Shown in pieces: positions 10,311 through 18,707 of a stretch of 20,568 bases of DNA. Where the stretch lies: assembly GCA_027596035.1 (NCBI GenBank), contig JADGJA010000381.1, positions 1 through 20,568 on the forward strand, written 5' to 3'. Below the pieces are notes generated by a model. That model made no database searches. It saw nothing but the letters and a program-made list of their open reading frames with translations, and was not told where the DNA came from. The stretch comes from Thoreauomyces humboldtii (taxonomy: Eukaryota; Chytridiomycota; Chytridiomycetes; Spizellomycetales; Powellomycetaceae). Both the position numbers and the translations under genes were made by a program. Every line of letters starts with the position of its first letter. The stretch's first letter is position 1.

Positions 10311-12434
10311 CTAGATCAGGATACCGGCGACGCAGGCGGTCATAAAGGTAGCGATGGATCCAAAGAACATGGAAGAGACGGCCAGCTGGGCGAGGTCCTT
10401 CTTCCTGTTGGGGGAGAGCGCTCCGAGGGCAGACACCTGGATTCCGACGGAACCGATGTTGGCGAACCCGCAGAGGGCAAAAGCCATCAGCTGGAACGTA
10501 CGGAAGGAGCAGTTGTGCACAACGTTGCCGCTGGCGTCGACGAGGGGGATCATCTTCTTGCCCGTAGCGTCCGTGGGGTCGGGCACCTGCGGGTTGCGCA
10601 ACGCGCCGAGCGCCGTGTAGGCGTAGAACTCGTTGACGACCATCTTTCCGGCGAGGATCTCTCCCGCCTGTCGGGCCTCGTTTCCGTTAACTCCGATGAA
10701 CCATGCGAAGATGAAGAAGGGGTACGACAGGATGAACTGGATCGTGACCCAATCGGGGTGGGGGAGGGTGGTGTCCACGATGGGGCGGTGGATGTTGAGC
10801 ATGTCGAACAGCCATCCGCAGAGATCGTTCGCGGCGTTGTAGAGGGAGATCAGGGCGAGAAGGGCGGCCGTGATGATGATGACGAGCTGGATGCCGGTAG
10901 CCGCACCGTTTCCGGCAGCGTGCAGAAAGTTAACGGCCTGGTCCTTCTGGGCGGGAACACGGACGCTGCCCTTCGTGAGGGACTCCTCCTCCTCGGGGTA
11001 TCGGATCTTGGTGATGACCAGAGCCGCAGGGATAGACATGATGCAGGCAGTCAGGATGAGACGGGCGTCACCGATGATGGAGACGTAACCGGCGAGCACG
11101 GAGCCAGAGATGGTGGCGAAACCGCACAGCATGACAGCGTGGAGCTCGGAGCGGGTCATGTACTCGATGAAAGGAAGTACGAGAAGGGCGTTCTCGACCT
11201 GACCAACGAACGGCGAGGCCGCAGCGACGATGGACTCTGCTCCAGAAGTGTCCATCATGACCATCATGCACTTGCCGAGGGTCTGCACAAGGTACTGCAT
11301 GCCTCCCCAGTAGTAGACCACCGAGATAACTGAGCAGAAGAAGATGATGGCTGGGAGCACACCGACGGCGAAAGTTCCATAGGGAGTTGTGCCGATGAGG
11401 AACTCGAGACCAGTGTGCGAATAAGAAAGGAAACGGTCGACGAAGGCGGAGAACCAGGCCATGATGTCCGTTCCTGTCTCCCACCGGAGGACAAGCAGGG
11501 CGAAGACGAACTGCAGGAGAACACCAACAGCGACAGTCTGGAGGTTGATAGCCCTGCGGTTGCGCGAGAAACCGAAGGTGAACAGCAACATGAAGCAAAC
11601 GCCAGCCCAGGACTGCACGCGCTCGCCGCGGGACGAGTTCGCGCTGTCCGAAAAGAGGGCAGTGAGGAGCATGCAGGCGAGGACAACGAGGAGAAGAGTG
11701 CCCCAAAGGATGTGCCTAGCGATCGAGGCCGTGGCTCTGCCGATAGTCGAGGTCCAGGCGTGGCCGAGAGGGTTCCAGAAGATCTTAGAGATGCACACGT
11801 GCTGGGCGATGAAACGAAGGGTAACGAACACCCAGATAACGGTCCAGAAGGCGAAACCATCCTTGCGTTTACCGGCCGAGTCGTGGCCAAGAGCCCAGAG
11901 AGCAATGGTGTATCCGGTGAAGAGGAGCCAAAGAGTTCCTTGGATGGCCAGAGTCCTGGTGCTACGCTTTCCGACGATGGGCTTCGCTTCCTGACGCGCG
12001 CGTATCGCCTCGGCGTCGTATTCCTCGACACCCTCGAAGCCGCCGTGACCGTTGTCGTCAACGACATCGTTGGTAGGGCGATGCTTCTCGTCCATGTTCA
12101 GCCTCTCGATGGTGATGGGGTCCTGGAAAAAAAAAGTGTGGGGTAAGAGATCTGCTCTCGAAAGCATTCGTGAAAACGAGCTTCAGAAACGTACAACGAA
12201 CGTTCCGGCCAGCTCGGGGTGAGTAACTCCGCGGTGATGCTGATCGTTGTGATGGTCGTAGGGGTGCACGACGGGAGTCTCGTTGGCACCGGCGAGGTGC
12301 TCCTCGCCGTTGTAGGTCAAGCCAGACGCATTCTGGTGCGTCGTGTGCAAGCCCTGGTCCGCGAGTCGCGGCTCCTCGGCGGAGCGGACGTCAACGGCGT
12401 GAGGGGTGGTGGTCGTGTTGTCGAATGAAGACAT
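10311..12434 (-). CDS. Concentrative nucleoside transporter (CNT/NupC family), 683 aa
   Basis: Two exons, 12434-12195 and 12122-10311, with a 72-nt GT-AG intron in phase 0. Family members couple nucleoside uptake to H+ or Na+ at the plasma membrane. A hydrophilic His/Asn-rich tail (1-130) precedes about a dozen membrane segments. Diagnostic blocks in order: a Val/Leu-rich helix ending LLVLRWETG (289-297); VLPAIIFFCSVISVVYYWGG (335-354); TSGAESIVAAASPFVGQVEN (372-391), whose GQxE contacts the nucleoside base in characterised CNTs; MTRSELHAVMLCGFATISGS (402-421); VVNEFYAY (575-582), with the conserved NEF; and CGFANIGSVG (631-640) followed by the SPNRKKDLAQL motif. The last helix ends TACVAGILI. 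The N-terminal exon is not conserved in the family as I know it. Permeant selectivity and the coupling ion cannot be read with confidence. The gene is divergent from the C2H2 gene across a long intergenic region. Confidence 0.93.
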
Positions 12435-12859
12435 GCTAGGAGCGACGACACGAAGCGTAGGGTGGGTTGGCAGTCCGGCTGGTTATCCAACGGGCAACCG
12501 GGGGCCATGGCAGAGGACCCCGATATTTGTATCGAGAGTCTACGAGCCGCCGCCGCCCCACCTTTCCCAACCAGAAAAAAAAGGACCCCCCCGATGAGAC
12601 GAAAGGCTTGAGGACCACAGACGGGCCCACTGGCGCCCAAAGGAAAGAAATGTACCCGCGTGATTGAGCACAAGGCCGAACAAGGAGCCTGAAGGAGGCC
12701 CTGGGGCGACCGGTAAACTCCCTGTGGACCCGGGAGGCGCGCTGATGTGGGGGTAAAAAGTCCTGCAACGCTGTCGGAGGCAAACTTTTAAGCAAAAGAC
12801 ACCCTGCTCAGACACCTCCCTCCCCAACGGCTCTTTTGCCGATCACGAGGCAGAGTGAT

Positions 12860-12868
12860 TTAGGGTTT
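12860..12868. promoter_or_regulatory. Telobox-like 9-mer (TTAGGGTTT)
   Basis: An exact TTAGGGTTT, the complement of the AAACCCTAA telobox, lies 426 bp upstream of the CNT start. In fungi, TTAGGG-binding factors such as Tbf1 use such sites in promoters; in plants teloboxes mark promoters of the translation machinery. A single 9-mer can occur by chance, so function is only an inference, helped slightly by the second telomeric motif 400 bp away. Confidence 0.25.
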
Positions 12869-13097
12869 TCGTGGCCACCCACACACGGGGAAAACCGGTT
12901 GGTTGGGCTTTCCTTGTTCGAAAAGATTAGATACAGCTGTACGCTCACTTTCTACGCTTGTTGCAGGAGACATCCACCCTGAAGTAGCGGCCGAAACCCC
13001 GGTGCGGTGCGCTGCAGGGCTTTGCTGGGCGCCTTCAGATAAGGAGTTCCGTGTCATACTGTACATGTTGCCATCATACTGGAGACGTACAATGAAC

Positions 13098-13111
13098 GTG
13101 TACATGTACAC
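13098..13111. repeat. 14-bp perfect palindrome
   Basis: GTGTACATGTACAC reads identically on both strands. It lies in the long divergent intergenic region, and related TGTACA/GTACA words recur in the preceding 50 bases. It could be a dimeric-factor operator or chance low-complexity alternation. Nothing else in the sequence decides between these. Confidence 0.3.
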
Positions 13112-13200
13112 ACCTGGGCTTTCTATCAAGGATTCAAGGTCGATGACCCGGGAGTCCGGGAGTTCAGGTTCCATCCACCGTCGTTGTGTCCGTGAAGTCC

Positions 13201-13719
13201 TCATGTGATGTCAAGAAAAATCGCGGAAAACAGTTGAGGTGTGCATTTATCGAAGGCCGCTCGCCCTAACCCTTTCCTAAATGAGCCTTCGCGACGGTTG
13301 ACGGAAAGCCGCTTCCGCGACTGCCAGAAGAGAGATGGTGAAAGTGGTGCTGTACAGCTTGTACTCTAGAGCCAGATCGTTCGCCTCGCGAAAAGAATAC
13401 ATGTAGCGAGTAATGAGCAAAGAAAGTGATGACGGGCGTTCGCAGCAACGTCCTTGCTGCGGGAGAGTAAAACAGAAAGACTCGTGCATCGACGGACCCT
13501 CTGATCTTACCATCCTCGCTGCATGTCTCCTTCTGACCAGCTGCTTGCACTGTATATCTACTTGGACATGACCGTTCTGTCTCAACAAAGAAGGCTCATA
13601 GCCTCAGCACAGCCCCGAGCGCCAGCCGAGCGCCGAAAGAACTCAGCAAGTGACGCTGTCGAACGGTCTCCTGCTGCTGGTCTACAGCTACTGGCATCGC
13701 CCCCGCGCCAGAACTTACA
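13201..13719 (-). other. Possible small spliced minus-strand locus (coding or ncRNA)
   Basis: On the minus strand, a textbook intron runs 13510-13457: donor GTAAGA, a pyrimidine-rich end (TTTTACTCTCCCGCAG) and a 54-nt length like the real introns nearby. A perfect GTAAGT lies just upstream, starting at 13718. A second possible intron ends at 13321 after a pyrimidine tract. From 13320 the frame is open for 39 codons to a TGA at 13201, with basic then hydrophobic sequence (SRKRLSVNRR, PQLFSAIFLDIT). In the same frame as the first exon fragment, an ATG at 13697 begins MPVAVDQQQETVRQ, but an in-frame TGA must be removed by an intron I cannot place cleanly. I could not assemble one closed model, so this is a lead rather than a gene call. 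Confidence 0.25.
13264..13272. promoter_or_regulatory. Telomere-like motif (CCCTAACCC)
   Basis: CCCTAACCC is one and a half units of the TTAGGG telomere repeat. It sits inside the same intergenic region as the telobox-like site at 12860. It is too short to be an interstitial telomere, and a factor-binding site is the more reasonable possibility. Confidence 0.2.
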
Positions 13720-13764
13720 GTAGCTATGGCGCAGTCAAAACTTGGGCATGGTTCAGACTTTTAA

Positions 13765-13986
13765 TTACAGAGGGGTAGCGGCACCTTCCGGGCAACCGTC
13801 CAGCCACTTTTTCTCCATCGGAACGGCTTCGTGGAAGGTGGGCACATCCCAACCGTTTCGTGGTTCGCGAACCAGTTTCTTCGCAGCCTGGCTCTGGTGA
13901 TTCGGCAGTCGACATCTGCTCTGCTTTTCAGACCTCCGGACTTCGCTTGAGGCATTGAATCTTGAAGTCTTTATAATGGTTGGCAT
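13765..13986 (-). CDS. Possible small protein, 73 aa, unrecognised
   Basis: An ATG-started frame of 73 residues on the minus strand, without introns. The N-terminal half is basic and low in hydrophobic residues. The C-terminal half (KKLVREPRNGWDVPTFHEA, then VPMEKKWLDG, ending GAATPL) has a composition typical of real proteins. I recognise no family. The opposite strand has an overlapping 50-codon ATG frame (13748-13900) that looks like a shadow. It lies 174-395 bp upstream of the C2H2 start and would be divergent from it. The length is within chance expectation for this GC content, so confidence is low. Confidence 0.22.
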   Translation of the reverse strand: MPTIIKTSRFNASSEVRRSEKQSRCRLPNHQSQAAKKLVREPRNGWDVPTFHEAVPMEKKWLDGCPEGAATPL

Positions 13987-14049
13987 TGCCACGAGATGCG
14001 GTCGTGTAACAAGGGACAGAGGGATAGTTGCCTTCGCCCAGGCTTTAAC

Positions 14050-14061
14050 ATGCGTCCATAA
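14050..14061 (+). promoter_or_regulatory. Minimal upstream ORF in the C2H2 leader
   Basis: ATG CGT CCA TAA encodes Met-Arg-Pro and stops 98 bases before the C2H2 start codon. If the transcript starts upstream of it, such a minimal uORF could dampen or condition translation of the factor. The transcription start is not known, so this is conditional. Confidence 0.25.
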
Positions 14062-14159
14062 GATACTTGCCCCGACGTTTCTTTGAGGCGCATTGCCAAG
14101 TTATTCTGCTGTCGCGAAAATCAGCTACCCACCTCCATCTGAGCCCTTGGCACGTCCTC

Positions 14160-15431
14160 ATGAGCAGCAGTAACCCTTGGTCCCAAGAGCTGGCCACGGC
14201 GGATACTCAGCATCAGGAGCAGCATCGGTCATATAGGGTCGCACAAGTTTCTCATCCAGAAAGACCCACCGGAGCCCCTGCATCATATCCGGTGAATAAT
14301 GGATTTCTTACACCAACGGCAACAGAGCAAAGGACATTGCCGCAGCGCCATTATGCCTTCCCAACGCCGCACCTCGCATTCACAACCCCGAACCTCCGAG
14401 CCCCGCAGGAAAGCGTGGCCTTCAAAAGTGGAGCTCAGGGTCACGGAATGGATGGAACCGGGTACTCTCCTCAATCGCCGTATACCGCCGTCGAACACAT
14501 TCCCGCCGCATTCGTTCCCTACCCAGCGCACTCATTCAATCTTCATCGCAACCCGAGGACGCAGCACTTTGCCTCATCAAATCAATGGACAGACTGCAGC
14601 ATCGCCCCATCAACACTCGTCCATTCACCGATGTCGTTGCTGTTGCCATCGGCAGACCTCCTTGACCAGCTGCTTGGATTCCCACAATCACACGACGTGC
14701 AACTATCACCGTCTACGTATAGGGTTCCATCGACCGGCCAGCAACCTCTGGTTGCCCCACCACCAACGTTCAATGAAATGTCTCGACATCAACGACAAGC
14801 CGCGCTATCGATTCACACTCCCTCCTACTCCGACGAGCAGCGACAACACCAGCCCTCACCGTCAGCAACATACCTGCAAAACTCTCCCACCGAGATCCCC
14901 GCCTTCGGAAACTCGCATTCCACCCTGTCCGATTCGGCAGCATCGACAGATCCGTCCCCAGCCGCAAAGTCGTTCTCCTGTTCAGTCTGCCAAAAGACCT
15001 TCACCCGCGCGTTCAACGTGCGGGAACACATGCAGGTGCACGAGCCCGAGCGCGTTCGATCCTTCCTGTGCGAGCTGTGCAGTCGATGCTACTTTCGGTC
15101 GGCGGACCTCGCTCGCCACCTCAAGAACCGACACGCTGGTGCAGGGATGGAGACGCGGAGGAGAAGGGGTGTGGAGGTGGTCGAAGCTGCGGTGGCTGCT
15201 GCTGGGACTGGCGGATTGCCGGCCGTCAGTAAGGCACGCAGAGCTGGGAGCGAGACCAGTGGACAACGGGCGTCGACGGCTGGACTTTGGAGGTCATCCG
15301 CTTCTGACAGCGCCACGGCGTCGTCGCCCGTCGCGTGGGTTGCGTCTACGGTCGACTCTGGAATCATCCATGACGTTGCGCAACCTCTGCCAGCTCCCTA
15401 TCTTCAAGCGAGGCCGAGCTGGGATCAGTAA
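14160..15431 (+). CDS. C2H2 zinc-finger protein, two fingers, probable transcription factor, 423 aa
   Basis: Single exon. The start is the first in-frame ATG; the frame runs 31 codons further upstream but has no ATG there. Residues 1-270 are low-complexity and rich in Gln, Ser, Pro, His and Thr, as in fungal activation regions. Two adjacent fingers follow: C274/C277/H290/H294 (SCSVCQKTFTRAFNVREHMQ) and C304/C307/H320/H325 (LCELCSRCYFRSADLARHLK). The KTFTRAFNVREH core resembles the first finger of fungal Crz1-type factors, though finger two does not match that class closely. The linker is longer than the canonical TGEKP, which suggests the fingers are not rigidly coupled. The tail (330-423) has a basic cluster (METRRRRG), a possible nuclear signal, then Ala/Ser-rich sequence. 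The target is unknown. It is divergent from the CNT gene, so coregulation is possible but unproven. Confidence 0.85.
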   Translation: MSSSNPWSQELATADTQHQEQHRSYRVAQVSHPERPTGAPASYPVNNGFLTPTATEQRTLPQRHYAFPTPHLAFTTPNLRAPQESVAFKSGAQGHGMDGTGYSPQSPYTAVEHIPAAFVPYPAHSFNLHRNPRTQHFASSNQWTDCSIAPSTLVHSPMSLLLPSADLLDQLLGFPQSHDVQLSPSTYRVPSTGQQPLVAPPPTFNEMSRHQRQAALSIHTPSYSDEQRQHQPSPSATYLQNSPTEIPAFGNSHSTLSDSAASTDPSPAAKSFSCSVCQKTFTRAFNVREHMQVHEPERVRSFLCELCSRCYFRSADLARHLKNRHAGAGMETRRRRGVEVVEAAVAAAGTGGLPAVSKARRAGSETSGQRASTAGLWRSSASDSATASSPVAWVASTVDSGIIHDVAQPLPAPYLQARPSWDQ

Positions 15432-15991
15432 CTCTATCGCGCTGCGGCCACTCGATGGCAGATGGAGTGGTCATGTTCCTGAGCATCGTAGACGAGTTCA
15501 ATCGACCAAGTTCTTTTTTTAATTTATCAACCGTCTCCTGTCAAAATGCCATAGACTCTGTGGTCCCTTGAATGAAGGAGGGTTTGCTTCGGTGGACGGT
15601 GGAACGAGCCTCGATGCATGGCTGTCGACCCATCTAACGGGATTCTTGGGCGATAAAATAGTTCGAAGACCTTGAGGTATGGACCATAGCCGCGAGGAAT
15701 AGAAGAAGGGGTGATTCCCGGCCAGCGGTATGAACCAAAGACCGTGACCAGACCCTACAAAGGGGGAAAAGTACGACCAGAGTGGCGGTCAAACTTGTAT
15801 CGACGATGGTCCTTGCAAAGATGGCAAGGAGCATGGACGACGAGGGGGTGGCCAGTTGCATCCTGCAACATTAGCGAATAGCAGGTGCTTTATATCTTGC
15901 TAGCGTTTGTCTGTGTGTGAGCATTCATCTTGCTTTCTTCCTCTGCTCCCACTCTCCTCGCGGCGACCGTCATCTCGGTTTTCCCGGCGCT

Positions 15992-16020
15992 CCCTCTTCT
16001 CTCTCTCTCTCTCTCTTCTC
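15992..16020 (+). repeat. CT dinucleotide tract
   Basis: A nearly pure pyrimidine run, mainly (CT)n, about 270 bp upstream of the SHQ1 start codon. CT-rich blocks are common just upstream of or in the leaders of fungal housekeeping genes and often mark the transcription start area. It may also be a simple microsatellite. Confidence 0.6.
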
Positions 16021-16218
16021 CTCGCCCCCCCTGTACTTGACGGGTTGAACCGTGAGTGACACCCAAAAAGTGCTGACCAGGGATGGATGGACCCGTGAGC
16101 GGTCGCCTTCAGAAGCCCGCGGCCTCTCGTCCAAGAGTGTGTGACTGTGTGTGACGATGAGTCACTCACTGACCTAGCTTTCTTTCTTGTTTTTTCCACA
16201 CACCTTCTTCGTTTCTCG

Positions 16219-16260
16219 CTCTCTCACACCCTTGCTCTCTCACACACCCTTGCTCTCTTG
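16219..16260 (+). repeat. Imperfect tandem repeat in the SHQ1 leader
   Basis: Two and a half copies of a 17-18 bp unit (CTCTCTCACACCCTTG, then a copy with an extra CA, then CTCTCTTG) end 29 bases before the SHQ1 ATG. The tract is pyrimidine-rich, so it could also support 3'-splice-site recognition or a TOP-like leader. Copy number is likely variable between strains. Confidence 0.5.
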
Positions 16261-16288
16261 GACAGCAGTTTGACGAGGCAACCAAAAG

Positions 16289-18390
16289 ATGTTGACACCA
16301 GCGTTCTGGATCATCCAGGACGAGGACTTTGTAACGGTCGTCCTCAAGTGTCCTTACATAAAGGTCTCTCGCACCTGTGCACACACCAACGCACACGGAG
16401 AAATATTGAACCAACTTTGTATGCAGGCCCAGGATGTCGAGTTCTTCATCAGCGATTGCGAATTCAAGTTCTACATCAAGCCTTACTTCCTAAGGTAACC
16501 TCGGAGGTCCTCGGACGCAGTCCGGATTTGTTGTCGCGCAAAGGAGTCTCATACCACTTCTTCGTATAGACTGACCTTCCCGTCGCCCATCCTGGAAGAC
16601 GGACGTGAAAGCGCTTCCTACGACGTGGGTCAAGGCGAGATCACGGTCAAACTTCCGAAGGCTACGAAAGGTCTCGTGTTCCCGGACCTGGACCTCCTCA
16701 CCAAACTCATGGCGCCAAAGGGCGGACCTCCAGCCCAGGCGACACCGGCTGCGGCCGGAGACGGCGGACCAATGAGGACGGGTCCGCTGATCGAGATGAT
16801 GGGAGATGCCGTTTCAATGGAGGCTGGAGCTGGGACGGAAGAAGACGACGAGGAGGAGGACGATGGGGATGGGGGTGACGGGCAGGATTATCACTGGGAT
16901 CTGCCTCAGGAGCTTCCGCAACCCGTGCTCCAGACCGCGGCGAGTTACGGGTTCAACAATGCCCACAGCGGATACGCAGCCCACATCGAGGAGATCGCCC
17001 ATGAAGTGCTGGATGTCAAGGACCTCGACACTTCCACGGCTGCGTCACGGAGGGAGCAACGGATACTACGTGAGGACATCAAGTTCGACGAGGAGCATTA
17101 CATGTACGAAAAAGACAGAGAGTCGCGTCCAAACCTCGATCTTGCATGTTGACCATCTCCACGTGTCATCTGCATCGTTCAAACAGGGCCGACTTCTTGA
17201 ACCACGAGGAGATCCAACCTCTCAGCGTCTTCCGTCCCGACTTCTGGAAAGCGCTGAAGCGGGTACAGAAGGCTCGTGCGACAGCACCTCAAGTTACTGG
17301 AACCCAAAATGCTGCCGCGGGTCCACCGACCTCGACGATGTCAGGCTCGGAACCGGTGGAAGATAAACATCCGCTGCCAGACCTGGGCGAGCTAACCCTC
17401 ACCGCGCCCGCTGCAACGACGGCGACGGCGGAGCCGTGGCTGACGTTCACTGAATCCGAGCAGGAGCAGATGCGAAGTCTTCCAAACAAAGAATGTTGGT
17501 GAACGCCTCATCTCATGTGGAAGAGCTGTTTTGGTATCCAGCCCTGACTTTCTCCTTTTCCCTTCAGATCTTGTTGGAGACGAGCGGCCCTTGTACCTCG
17601 GTCTCGTGGACCTCCTGTTCGCGTACGCTTACAACACCCGGACCACACTCGGAGAGGACACCGTAGAGTCCCCATGGACGGTCGCCAAGCTTTCATCCAC
17701 CCTGTCCTCGTTCGACGCGTTCCACACCCTTCACTCGGTCCTGGTCGCATGCGCGAGGCGAGCCCTGGCCTACCCTCTTCATCGTAGCTGGGAGGTCGTG
17801 AGGATGTGCGTCCAGGACGTGGCCGTTCTCTTCAAGCTGGGGAAGAGGGCGGTCGTCAAGACACTCCTGGGCGTGCGGAACTTGCTCAGAGGTGACGATC
17901 GGATGTACGTCCTCGCCACCGTCTGGATGGACGATTACTGCGTGTGGGTACAGAATGCAAGGTGAGGGAGTCGAGCAAGCAGCCTCCGGCCCGTCGTTCC
18001 CGCATTTTTACCCTACTTTCCGCTTGCTGATACATGTTCGAACCACCTTGCAGTGAGAAGAAGATACAGTCTCTCGGCAGCGAGCTCAACCACGCGAAGC
18101 TTGAAAAGGCGGACGTGGGATGGGACCTGGAAGCCCTCGAAGTGCAAGCGAAGAAGATCCCTGCCGAAGGTTCGGGCGAGGAGGATGCAGAAGATGAGGA
18201 CGAACCACCGCAGGAGCTCGGCGATCGATCTCCTGAACCGATGCTTGTTCAAGCAACAGCAGGGCCGGGAGTGCAACTGCGGGACACGACGTCGCTGCTA
18301 CGACCGGACGATGACGACGGGATCGATACCAGTCAGAGCATGTTCATGGACGAGGATCCACCTGCAAGACCCCACATCACCATGCTGTAG
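16289..18390 (+). CDS. SHQ1: SHQ1, H/ACA snoRNP assembly chaperone, 571 aa
   Basis: Six exons: 16289-16363, 16427-16494, 16570-17103, 17187-17494, 17568-17961, 18054-18390; introns 63, 75, 83, 73 and 92 nt, phases closed. SHQ1 holds the pseudouridine synthase dyskerin/Cbf5 before H/ACA RNP assembly, acting as an RNA mimic. The N-terminal CS (p23-like) domain, 1-98, begins MLTPAF and carries FKFYIKPYFLRLTFPSPILE (42-61), YDVGQGEITVKLPK and LLTKLMAPK, as in the human protein. An acidic stretch (138-154) follows. The SHQ1-specific helical domain runs from about 155 to 470: YGFNNAHSGY, VKDLD, FDEEHYMADF (the last spanning intron 3), then YLVGDERPLYLGLVDLLFAY, LAYPLHRSW and DDYCVWVQNA. The acidic C-terminal tail is poorly conserved. 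Length is close to human SHQ1 (577). An Ala/Thr/Pro-rich insert lies at about 250-305. It converges with the PP2C gene. Confidence 0.95.
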
Positions 18391-18707
18391 GTCAAATCAG
18401 TCTGCGACGAGGCTTGGTCAGCCTCACATGTACATAAGGCTTTCACATAAAATACAGATAGACGTTGGGCATAAGAGAAGATGCCCGAATAAGTTATTAT
18501 AAAAAGAAGGAAAGAAAGAAAACCGAAAGGATGGACAAGGAAATGTAGCCCGTCCCCAATCTGATGCGCTACAAATGGGAGCGACAACCCTTATAGGCTG
18601 CGAGACAGATCGATAGAGATGAGGTGGGAAAAAACCGGCACGATGAAGGAAAGACAAAAACTGAAGGATAAGGAAAGTCCGATGCACTACGTCACACGCA
18701 AGTCCGA
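18391..18707. other. Convergent 3' region of SHQ1 and the PP2C gene
   Basis: These 317 bp contain both 3' UTRs. On the plus strand, A/T-rich stretches (ATAAAATA near 18446 and AATAAGTTATTATAAAA near 18487) are candidate SHQ1 poly(A) elements. On the minus strand I see no AATAAA for the PP2C transcript. Nothing else is evident. Confidence 0.4.

Larger units (their letters stand above)
12435..14159. other. Long divergent intergenic region (CNT / C2H2 promoters)
   Basis: This is a 1.7-kb gap between divergent starts, much longer than the other gaps here. It presumably carries the CNT promoter at its left end and the C2H2 promoter and leader at its right end. It also contains two telomere-like 9-mers, a 14-bp perfect palindrome, a well-formed 54-nt intron-like element on the minus strand, and a 73-residue minus-strand frame; each is listed separately. 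No tRNA, transposon end or long direct repeat was seen. Confidence 0.5.
15432..16288. other. Intergenic region: C2H2 3' UTR and SHQ1 promoter/leader
   Basis: These 857 bp hold the C2H2 3' UTR (an AT-rich stretch near 15513-15530) and the SHQ1 promoter and leader. The right third is strongly pyrimidine-rich on the plus strand, including a CT microsatellite and imperfect CTCTCTCACACCCTTG repeats. Short upstream ATGs occur at 16083 and 16087. I see no other gene I can support. Confidence 0.45.

Noticed and set aside
11068..12067. Minus-strand frames of 212 and 267 codons in other phases of the CNT gene
   Set aside because: They overlap the CNT exon fully, are rich in Ser/Pro/Arg, and show no domain.
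10515..12146. Long plus-strand frames (272 and 243 codons) opposite the CNT gene
   Set aside because: They are antisense shadows of a strongly conserved transporter frame in GC-rich sequence and are rich in Glu/Asp/Arg/Gly as expected from reversed hydrophobic codons.
12860..13208. Overlapping frames of 114 (-) and 101 (+) codons
   Set aside because: Neither shows a domain or consistent codon use. The minus frame begins plausibly (MEPELPDSRVIDLE) but has a GT donor soon after and no unique in-phase acceptor, so no model could be supported.
14067..14159. Upstream extension of the C2H2 frame
   Set aside because: The extension begins at TTG. The first in-frame ATG is at 14160, and the extra 31 residues show no domain.
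15634..15861. 75-codon hydrophobic ATG frame on the minus strand
   Set aside because: It is short and lacks support from splice sites, context or family similarity. Hydrophobic composition alone is weak evidence.
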